DNA from: SHLQ01 sp047638715
GTDB lineage: Bacteria > Actinomycetota > Acidimicrobiia > Acidimicrobiales > SHLQ01
NCBI GenBank assembly: GCA_047638715.1
Contig: JBLIMK010000002.1
Location: 1 to 64,000 of the forward strand
Direction of reading: 5' to 3'
DNA length: 64,000 nucleotides
Shown: one piece after another, positions 58,318 to 64,000 of the stretch
Layout: every line of letters begins with the position of its first letter
Position numbering within the stretch: position 1 is the stretch's first letter
The notes under the pieces: model-generated
What the model was told of the DNA's origin: nothing
Databases searched by the model: none
The model's input: only the letters and a program-made list of their open reading frames with translations
Program-made: the position numbers and the translations under genes

Positions 58318-58847
58318 TGAGAGTCGTCGCCGGAGAAGCTCGTGGACGCCAGATCGTGGCGCCCGATGGCAATCGAACTCGTCCAACATCGGACCGCGTA
58401 CGCGAGTCGATCTTCAACATGTTGTTCAGCCTCGGGGCAACGAACGATGTCGATGTCCTCGACCTTTACGCCGGCTGCGGAGCTCTCGGGATCGAAGCGT
58501 TGAGCCGTGGCGCATCTAGCTGTATCTTCGTCGAGCAGGACCGCCGGGCCGTCGAGTGCATACGCAACAACCTCGATGCACTCGGCTACAGCGACCAGGC
58601 AACCGTGGTTCAAGCTGATGTCATGGCGTGGGTGGAGCAGAACTCGGGCTGTTTCGATGTCGTTCTCGCAGACCCGCCATACGCCGACGATTCATGGAAG
58701 ACACTCCTCGATTCGGTTCAAAGTCGGTGGCTTGTCGCAGAGGCGGGCGACACCGTCAAAGAACATCCACGATGGGATGTCGTTCGGGAGAAGACGTACG
58801 GGACTACCGTGGTGACCGTGTTCGCCAGACAAGGTTCTGCCCAGTGA
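58317..58847 (+). CDS. rsmD: 16S rRNA (guanine-966-N2)-methyltransferase
   Basis: The 176-residue enzyme shows MRVVAGEARGRQIVAPDG, TRPTSDRVRESIFNML, VLDLYAGCGALGIEALSRGA (AdoMet loop) and VVLADPPYADDSW, the N6/N2-methylase DPPY motif. ATG 58317 overlaps the upstream small-gene stop and has GAGGAGG upstream. The GTG of coaD overlaps its stop. The rsmD-coaD pairing is widespread. Confidence 0.95.
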   Translation: MRVVAGEARGRQIVAPDGNRTRPTSDRVRESIFNMLFSLGATNDVDVLDLYAGCGALGIEALSRGASSCIFVEQDRRAVECIRNNLDALGYSDQATVVQADVMAWVEQNSGCFDVVLADPPYADDSWKTLLDSVQSRWLVAEAGDTVKEHPRWDVVREKTYGTTVVTVFARQGSAQ

Positions 58848-59323
58848 CGGTCGTTTTGTATCCGGGTTCCTTCGACCCGGTCCACAATGGCCATGTCGAA
58901 ATCGTCGAGACCGCCGCCGGCCTCTTCGATCGCGTCATCGTTGCGGCGATGCGTAATCCCTCGAAGAACGAGCCGCTCCTCACGTTGGAAGAACGCGAGC
59001 AGGTGCTGCACGAGACCTTCGACCATCTCACGAACGTGACGATCACGATGTTCTCATCCTTGGTCGTCGACCTCGCTCAAGAGCTTGAGGCCGACTTCAT
59101 CGTCAAAGGGCTTCGGGCCGTGTCCGACTTCGAGTCCGAACTGCAGATGGCGCAAATGAACCAAGCAATCTCCGGCGTGCACACGTTGTTCATTCCGTCC
59201 GCCTCGTCGAGGTCGTTCCTCGCTTCGCGGCTCATCCGAGAGATCTCACGTTTCGGCGGCGACATCTCCTCGATGGTTCCCGAGCCAGCGATGCGAATCC
59301 TCAGAGAGAAGCATTCGTCATGA
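58844..59323 (+). CDS. coaD: phosphopantetheine adenylyltransferase
   Basis: The 159-residue enzyme makes dephospho-CoA. LYPGSFDPVHNGHVEIVETA holds the HxGH nucleotidyltransferase motif (HNGH), and later come FIVKGLRAVSDFESELQMAQMN and PSASSRSFLASRLIREIS (SSxxxR). GTG 58844 overlaps the rsmD stop. The next gene starts within its stop codon (ATGA). Confidence 0.97.
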   Translation: MTVVLYPGSFDPVHNGHVEIVETAAGLFDRVIVAAMRNPSKNEPLLTLEEREQVLHETFDHLTNVTITMFSSLVVDLAQELEADFIVKGLRAVSDFESELQMAQMNQAISGVHTLFIPSASSRSFLASRLIREISRFGGDISSMVPEPAMRILREKHSS

Positions 59324-59925
59324 CAGAGATCATCCACAACGACAACAGCGACTTCGACACACAAGCAGAGCAGGCTCTCGCCGCACCTCCAATGCATCAC
59401 GTCCCTGAAGTCCACGAACTTCTCACCGAAGCCATCGAGACGATTCAGACCGCTCGGCCAGTGCCGCTCTCCACAGCGGTCAAGGTTGAAGGTGAGCCGC
59501 TGCTCGACCTCTTACACGACGCGATCGCTCGCCTGCCCGAGGAGCTCCGAGCCGCCCGATGGCTGCTGCGCGAACGAGAGGAACACCTCGCTGGGGTCCG
59601 CCAGGAGGGCGACGAGATCGTTGCGATCGCCCGATCCCGGGCCGAGCACATGGTCGAACGCACCGAGGTCGTGAAGTCCGCCGAGCAGAGAGCGCAGCGA
59701 ATTCTCGCTGATGCAGAGGCGCAAGCGCGCATGATGCGTCGCGAGACCGAAGACTTCTGCGATGCCCGGCTCGCGTCGCTCGAAGGAATTCTCGATCGCA
59801 CTAGAACCGTCGTCGCTACCGGTCGCACCCGTCTCCAAGGCACAGCACCAATCGATCTGACCGACGACGCACCCATGCTCGAGGACGTCGAGCGGGCGGA
59901 GTTGTTCGACCAAGACTTCTCGTGA
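59320..59925 (+). CDS. SepIVA/DivIVA-like coiled-coil protein
   Basis: The 201-residue hydrophilic protein has a helical N-terminal region (HHVPEVHELLTEAIETIQTA) and a long coiled coil rich in Arg/Glu/Ala (RAARWLLREREEHLAGVRQE ... SAEQRAQRILADAEAQARMM). It has no membrane segment. Actinobacteria encode a DivIVA-like septation protein (SepIVA) at this place between coaD and the yceD-rpmF-rnc genes. A role in division or polar envelope assembly is inferred from position and coiled coil. Confidence 0.75.
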   Translation: MTEIIHNDNSDFDTQAEQALAAPPMHHVPEVHELLTEAIETIQTARPVPLSTAVKVEGEPLLDLLHDAIARLPEELRAARWLLREREEHLAGVRQEGDEIVAIARSRAEHMVERTEVVKSAEQRAQRILADAEAQARMMRRETEDFCDARLASLEGILDRTRTVVATGRTRLQGTAPIDLTDDAPMLEDVERAELFDQDFS

Positions 59926-60488
59926 GTGACGACTGGTCATCGCTGCGGATAAATGTTTCGAGGCTTCGCCATCGAGACACGTTGGCCGAGCTCAAGCGCC
60001 GACCGCACGGTGATTCATCCACGCCGATTCGCGCATCGGTTACCGCTTCGGGCCTGTCGGTCACGACCAGTCGAATTCCGGAGGGTTCGATCGTCGAGAT
60101 CGATGGAGCGGTGGAACCATCGCTTACCGGCATCGACGTCCGGCTGCACGTGCGCTCCTCTTGGGAGGGCGAATGCCGCCGGTGCCTCGACATGGTGACC
60201 GAACCAATCGAGCTCGACCTCGTCGTGCCGTTCCTCCCCGAACATGAGGCGAACGATCACGCTGAGGCGTACCCGGTCGATGGCGATTGGATCGATGTCG
60301 GCGAGGTCGTGCGCGAAGAGCTGATGCTCGCGTTGCCGCTCTCGCCCCTTTGTAAAGATGATTGCAGCGGCGTCGATCCCGACCGATTCCCGAACATCGG
60401 TGACGAAGAAGAACCGGCCGAGGTCGAGAGCAGCGGGATCGATCCGCGCTGGGCTGTATTGTCCGAGCTCACGTTTGATGAAGAATGA
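59922..60488 (+). CDS. yceD: YceD/DUF177-family protein
   Basis: The 188-residue protein has the DUF177 pattern GECRRCLDMVTEPIELDLVVPFLPE, an acidic middle and LMLALPLSPLCKDDCSGV. Two Cys pairs (CRRC and CKDDC) may bind metal. It immediately precedes rpmF, the conserved yceD-rpmF arrangement linked to 23S rRNA maturation. GTG 59922 overlaps the upstream stop. Confidence 0.92.
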   Translation: MSDDWSSLRINVSRLRHRDTLAELKRRPHGDSSTPIRASVTASGLSVTTSRIPEGSIVEIDGAVEPSLTGIDVRLHVRSSWEGECRRCLDMVTEPIELDLVVPFLPEHEANDHAEAYPVDGDWIDVGEVVREELMLALPLSPLCKDDCSGVDPDRFPNIGDEEEPAEVESSGIDPRWAVLSELTFDEE

Positions 60489-60500
60489 CCACGACCGGAT

Positions 60501-60506
60501 AACCTG
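60501..60506 (+). promoter_or_regulatory. -10-like TAACCT upstream of rpmF
   Basis: The hexamer lies 59 nt before the rpmF ATG and could give rpmF-plsX a separate promoter with a short leader. Confidence 0.3.
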
Positions 60507-60565
60507 TCCCCCTTGTGCGCCCGTCGAGCGGCGCCCCTTCGAACACAGTTCTCACAGGTGACGTC

Positions 60566-60745
60566 ATGGCAGTTCCAAAGAAGAAGACCTCAAAGTCCAA
60601 GAGCCGCAGCCGCAAGGCCTCGGCTTGGCGCATTCGTGCGACCGGCCGCTCCGATTGCCCACAGTGCGGCAGCGCCAAGCGCCCGCACACCGTGTGCAAC
60701 AACTGCGGCCACTACGCAGGTCGCCAGGCCATCGAAGTTGACTGA
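60566..60745 (+). CDS. rpmF: 50S ribosomal protein bL32
   Basis: The 59-residue basic protein begins MAVPKKKTSKSKSRSRKA. It carries the zinc-binding form of bL32, with CPQCGSAKRPHTVCNNCG supplying four Cys. It follows yceD and precedes plsX, the common ribosome/lipid-synthesis junction. Confidence 0.97.
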   Translation: MAVPKKKTSKSKSRSRKASAWRIRATGRSDCPQCGSAKRPHTVCNNCGHYAGRQAIEVD

Positions 60746-60759
60746 TAGAGGAAATCGAC

Positions 60760-61746
60760 ATGTTGCCCATTGCCGTTGATGCAATGGGGGGCGACAACGC
60801 CCCGTCTGCAATCGTCACTGGAGCTCGCCGCGCGCTCGAAGAACGCGGCATCCCCGTCATCCTGGTTGGCCGTTCCGACGAGCTAGGCGACACCGGAGGC
60901 ATCGAGGTAATCGAAGCGTCCGAAGTGATCGCGATGGATGACGATCCGGGCACCAGTGTCCGAACGAGGAAGGATTCGTCGCTCGTACGCGCTGCTGAAG
61001 CAGTGCGCGACGGTCGGGCGTCTGCCATGGTCAGCGCGGGCAACACCGGCGCAACGATGGCGTCTGCACTTCTTCGGACCGGTCGCATCAAGGGCGTCTC
61101 CAGGCCCGCCATCGCTACGGCGATCCCCGGTCCGTCCGGACCGCCGACCGTTTTGCTCGACGCTGGGGCAAATGCCGAGTGCCGGGCCGAATGGCTGGTC
61201 CAATTCGCACAGATGGGCGCCGTCTTCTCTCGGGCACGTTTCGACGTCGATCGTCCCCGAATCGGGCTGCTATCGATCGGCGAGGAAGCGGGAAAGGGTT
61301 CCCCGCTCGTCAAAGAAGCTTGGGGTCTTCTCGATGCCATTGATTGGTCCGCTCAAGGCGCCGAGTTCCTCGGCAATGTCGAGGGCCGCGATCTCATGGG
61401 TCCCGATGTCGATGTCGTCGTAACAGACGGCTTCACCGGAAATGTGGCTCTCAAGACGCTCGAAGGCGGGGCAAAGAACATCATCAATGCGCTGCTCGAG
61501 GCGTTCGGCTCGACACCGGAGGCACAGGCAGCGTCCGAGCAACTGCTGCCAACGCTCCTGCCGCTGTACAAGCGCTTCGACGCCGATAGCTACGGTGGCG
61601 CCATGCTGTTGGGCACGAAAGGCGTTTGTGTCATTAGTCATGGGTCCTCGGGCGACGAGGCGATGCTGAATGCGATTTCGGTGGCCAATGAGATGGTCCA
61701 AGGCGATGTAGTCGGAAAGATCCACCAGGCCGTCAACGGCGCCTGA
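60760..61746 (+). CDS. plsX: phosphate acyltransferase PlsX
   Basis: The 328-residue enzyme forms acyl-phosphate from acyl-ACP to start phospholipid synthesis. Motifs are PIAVDAMGGDNAPSAIVTGA at the N terminus, AMVSAGNTGATMASALL, DVVVTDGFTGNVALKTLEG and GGAMLLGTKGVCVISHG. It is followed by an acyl carrier protein gene, its likely donor. Confidence 0.96.
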   Translation: MLPIAVDAMGGDNAPSAIVTGARRALEERGIPVILVGRSDELGDTGGIEVIEASEVIAMDDDPGTSVRTRKDSSLVRAAEAVRDGRASAMVSAGNTGATMASALLRTGRIKGVSRPAIATAIPGPSGPPTVLLDAGANAECRAEWLVQFAQMGAVFSRARFDVDRPRIGLLSIGEEAGKGSPLVKEAWGLLDAIDWSAQGAEFLGNVEGRDLMGPDVDVVVTDGFTGNVALKTLEGGAKNIINALLEAFGSTPEAQAASEQLLPTLLPLYKRFDADSYGGAMLLGTKGVCVISHGSSGDEAMLNAISVANEMVQGDVVGKIHQAVNGA

Positions 61747-61833
61747 GCCACATCAGCGGTTTCGTACACCGGTATCGCCGCAGTATTGATCGAATTCGAT
61801 ACAGTGCAGCGCGTACAGCTGAGGGAGCGCATC

Positions 61834-62112
61834 GTGTCAGGCGAACAAGCAACAATTGGACGTGACGAGGTTCTTGGCATCGTCCGTGACCGTCTCGCCG
61901 AGATTCTTGAGCTCGAACCTACCGATATCGGTGAAGGCGATTCCTTTCAAGACGACCTGGACGCAGACTCGCTCGCTCTGATCGAATTGGTCGAGGCCAT
62001 CGAGGAAGAACTTGGCGAGCGTGGCGTGACGCTTCGTATCGAAGACGACGATCTCGAAGACTTGAAGACGGTGCGCGACGCAGTCGATTACGTCGTCGGT
62101 CGTCTTGGCTGA
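61834..62112 (+). CDS. acpP: acyl carrier protein
   Basis: The 92-residue acidic helical protein carries FQDDLDADSLALIELVEAIEEELG, with the phosphopantetheine Ser in DADSLAL (usual DSLD/DSLN). GTG 61834 has AGGGAG at 61822-61827. A TTG at 61786 lacks such a site. The plsX-acpP-rnc order fits its role as acyl donor for PlsX. The terminal residues overlap rnc by 8 nt. Confidence 0.9.
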   Translation: MSGEQATIGRDEVLGIVRDRLAEILELEPTDIGEGDSFQDDLDADSLALIELVEAIEEELGERGVTLRIEDDDLEDLKTVRDAVDYVVGRLG

Positions 62113-62815
62113 CCTTGCCTCAGACGGGGAACGATACCGCACGCTTTCAAACGCGCTCGGCTACTCATTCTCCGACGAAACCTTGCTCGACCTTGCCCTC
62201 ACTCACCGCTCGTGGTGTGCCGAGAACGGCGATGTCGAGTCAAACGAACGTCTCGAATTTCTCGGCGACGCCGTACTCGGGTTGTCGATCACGGAGTCAA
62301 TGTATGAGAGTCGACCCGAGCAACAGGAAGGCGATTTGGCAAAATCGCGAGCCGAGGTTGTCAGCACACCGAGCCTCGCTACCATCGCCCGCTCTTTGCA
62401 CCTCGGCTCACTCGTGAAACTTGGCAAAGGTGAGATCCACTCCGGTGGTCACGACAAGGACTCGATTCTTGCCGACGCAATGGAAGCCATATTCGCGGCC
62501 GTCTACGTCGACGCTGGCTGGGAGGCGGCTCGAGGTGTGGTGCTCAAACAACTCGAAGAAGCCGCAGCTCTGGCACAGACCGCCCCCGGGGAACGCGATT
62601 ACAAGACCCGGCTACAAGAACTCGCGGCCGACAGCTCATTGCCGGCGCCCGAGTACGAAATCTCTTCGAGCGGCCCAGACCACGGACGAACATTCGTCTC
62701 GACGGTTCGGGTTGGCCAAACGGTCGGTGAAGGCCGTGGAACATCGAAGAAACAAGCTCAACAACACGCTGCTGAGCAGGCTCTAGGCCTGCTCGATGCG
62801 GGGAGAACGCCCTGA
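62105..62815 (+). CDS. rnc: ribonuclease III
   Basis: The 236-residue double-strand endoribonuclease has the signature NERLEFLGDAVLGLSI and the second catalytic acidic pair in DSILADAMEAIFAAVYVDAG. The C-terminal dsRNA-binding domain runs DYKTRLQELA ... GEGRGTSKKQAQQHAAEQAL. The likely start is TTG 62105 within the acpP end, with coupled translation. It precedes the Fpg-like and smc genes as in many actinobacteria. Confidence 0.95.
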   Translation: MADLASDGERYRTLSNALGYSFSDETLLDLALTHRSWCAENGDVESNERLEFLGDAVLGLSITESMYESRPEQQEGDLAKSRAEVVSTPSLATIARSLHLGSLVKLGKGEIHSGGHDKDSILADAMEAIFAAVYVDAGWEAARGVVLKQLEEAAALAQTAPGERDYKTRLQELAADSSLPAPEYEISSSGPDHGRTFVSTVRVGQTVGEGRGTSKKQAQQHAAEQALGLLDAGRTP

Positions 62816-62873
62816 GGGGGCGAGACTGCGATCGTGGAGGCATCTGCTGCCACGGCTCGCAGCGGAGGAAGTT

Positions 62874-63707
62874 ATGAAGGCTGAACTGCCAGAAATCGAA
62901 ATGATGCGCCGCGACTTAGAGCGCGAAGTCGTAGGCCGCAAGGTCAAAGGGGCCGCTGCCGCGGGCATGTCCGTCCTGCCTCGATACAAGAATCGGAAGA
63001 GCTTCGCTTCACAGCTCGAGGGCGCCAAGATCACCGGCGTCGTGCGACAGGCCGATTTCCTTCTCTTTCCGCTCGATACCGAAGACATTCTCGTGATTCG
63101 TATGGGGAACGGGATGTTGCGCCGAAACGCAAACAAAGACAAGGAAGAGAAGGGCACCGAGATCACGATCACGTTCACCCAAGGTGGACAGCTTCGTTTC
63201 ATCGATGAGGACGGCACCGGCGAGGTCGCCGTGGTTCCCAAAGACGACATCATGAGCGAGTTCCCCGACCTCAACAATCCGGCACTCGATCCAATCGACA
63301 CGCCGCTGGCGTGGCTGGCGTTTCGCGACCTGATCGAGTCGCACCCCACCACTCTGAAAGAGCTCCTGCTCGACGGCAAAGCGATCGTGGGCATCGGCTC
63401 GCTCTACGCCGACGAGGTGCTGTTCGACGCTGGTCTTCGCTACGACCGGCTTTCGACATCGCTCTCGACCCAGGAAGTGCGTCGTCTCTATCGCTCGTTG
63501 GTCGAGATACTTCACAACGTCATCAAGTACCGCGGCACAACACTCGAAGACCGGCCATGGGCTGATGTCTTTGGCGAACCCGGCATCTTCGAACAGCATC
63601 TTCAGGTCTACGGGCGACTCGGCGCTCTCAGCCCGCGTTCGCGCACTCCGATCCAGAGGGCGAAATTTAAGGGTGAGTGGACCTACTTCTGCGAGACGCA
63701 GGTCTAG
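62874..63707 (+). CDS. Fpg/Nei-fold protein lacking catalytic and zinc-finger residues
   Basis: The 277-residue protein occupies the fpg slot between rnc and smc. Its N terminus is MKAELPEIEMMRRDLE, not MPELPEVE, so the nucleophilic Pro next to Met is missing. The Lys in the KRGKY-like region is replaced (VRQADFLLF), and GIGNIYADE reads GIGSLYADE. The C-terminal zinc finger has GALSPRSRTPIQR where active enzymes have PCxxCGTPIxR, keeping only one Cys (FCETQV). A GGAGGAA site supports ATG 62874. It probably binds DNA without glycosylase/lyase activity. Confidence 0.8.
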   Translation: MKAELPEIEMMRRDLEREVVGRKVKGAAAAGMSVLPRYKNRKSFASQLEGAKITGVVRQADFLLFPLDTEDILVIRMGNGMLRRNANKDKEEKGTEITITFTQGGQLRFIDEDGTGEVAVVPKDDIMSEFPDLNNPALDPIDTPLAWLAFRDLIESHPTTLKELLLDGKAIVGIGSLYADEVLFDAGLRYDRLSTSLSTQEVRRLYRSLVEILHNVIKYRGTTLEDRPWADVFGEPGIFEQHLQVYGRLGALSPRSRTPIQRAKFKGEWTYFCETQV

Positions 63708-63714
63708 CCCGAGT

Positions 63715-63726
63715 TACATCGATGTA
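63715..63726. promoter_or_regulatory. 12-bp perfect palindrome before smc
   Basis: TACATCGATGTA lies 8 nt after the Fpg-like stop and about 56 nt before the smc start. It could be an operator or part of a promoter; nothing else supports function. Confidence 0.3.
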
Positions 63727-63781
63727 GTTCTTCGCGCTACCGTGGGCGTTCGCGCCGCGGAACTTGCGCCAGGAGATCTCT

Positions 63782-64000
63782 GTGTATCTGAAATCGCTCA
63801 CAATGAAGGGCTTCAAGTCCTTCGCTGACTCGGTTGACCTACAACTCGAACCAGGCGTCACCGTCGTCGTCGGCCCCAACGGCAGTGGCAAGTCGAACGT
63901 TGTCGACGCCATTGCATGGGTGCTCGGGGCCCAGGCACCGAGCTCGGTGCGATCGCAGAAGATGGACGATGTCATCTTTGCCGGCACATCGAAGCGCCCC
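63782..64000 (+). CDS. smc: chromosome segregation protein SMC, N-terminal part (3' truncated by window)
   Basis: The first 73 codons are present, from a GTG preceded by CAGGAGA. MYLKSLTMKGFKSFADSV and the Walker A VVVGPNGSGKSNVVDAIAWVLG are the SMC N-terminal head, followed by DDVIFAGTSKRP. The gene runs off the window end. Its place after rnc and the Fpg-like gene is conserved. Confidence 0.95.
   Translation, partial: MYLKSLTMKGFKSFADSVDLQLEPGVTVVVGPNGSGKSNVVDAIAWVLGAQAPSSVRSQKMDDVIFAGTSKRP

Overview
The window is high-GC bacterial chromosome that reads as an actinobacterium. Actinobacterial hallmarks include a PdtaS-type histidine kinase, an Rpf-like muralytic protein, an E1/E2-fused 2-oxoglutarate enzyme (Kgd), a UvrD2-type helicase with an HRDC domain, the tiny ribosomal protein bS22, a DUF501 domain and a SepIVA-like coiled-coil protein. 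GTG and TTG starts and 4-base stop/start overlaps are common. There are no mycolic-acid or sporulation genes. The divergence of several core proteins and the leaderless-promoter style fit a deep lineage such as Acidimicrobiia, but that placement is an inference. No phage, transposase, CRISPR array or integron is visible.

Layout. 1-4.8 kb: the end of one ArsA-like ATPase and a complete second one, a PdtaS-like kinase, and a large secreted modular protein of unknown function. 4.8-7.6 kb: a membrane spermidine-synthase-like protein and rmuC. 7.6-29.5 kb: a conserved actinobacterial backbone, metG-tatD-rpf-rsmA-ispE-(bS22, tRNA-Gln)-glmU-like-prs-rplY-pth-mfd-lipoprotein-mazG-eno-ftsB-...-DUF501-ppx. 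It is interrupted at 23.8-28.1 kb by a molybdenum-hydroxylase (CoxD/CoxE/XdhC/MocA-like) maturation set whose last gene is fused to DUF501. 29.5-36.6 kb: an acetyltransferase, glutamate dehydrogenase, sulfate activation genes (cysQ, cysDNC), a small zinc-ribbon-like protein and a PP2C-like phosphatase. 36.6-49.9 kb: ettA, a Na+/H+ antiporter, xthA, kgd, uvrD2, a PH-domain protein, an alpha/beta hydrolase, an alpha-methylacyl-CoA racemase and a small membrane protein. 49.9-55.6 kb: a cyclic-nucleotide-binding protein, an ECF sigma/anti-sigma pair, pckA, a cold-shock-like protein and a FakA-like protein. 55.6-64 kb: recG, a repeat-rich intergenic stretch, then rsmD-coaD-sepIVA-yceD-rpmF-plsX-acpP-rnc-fpg-like-smc (truncated by the window end).

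The main points of interest are these. (1) At least 18 genes have a TAnnnT hexamer 6-10 nt before the start codon, a leaderless-promoter signature that also helps fix starts. (2) The GlmU-like and Fpg-like proteins sit in conserved syntenic positions but have lost catalytic and zinc-binding residues. (3) A MocA-DUF501 fusion marks the boundary of the inserted Mo-hydroxylase maturation module, which has no structural subunits nearby. (4) The recG 3' end, including its stop codon, is tandemly repeated and is followed by a dispersed CTGGGTCTGACCC palindrome family also found after cysC. (5) A pair of operator-like repeats lies upstream of glutamate dehydrogenase.
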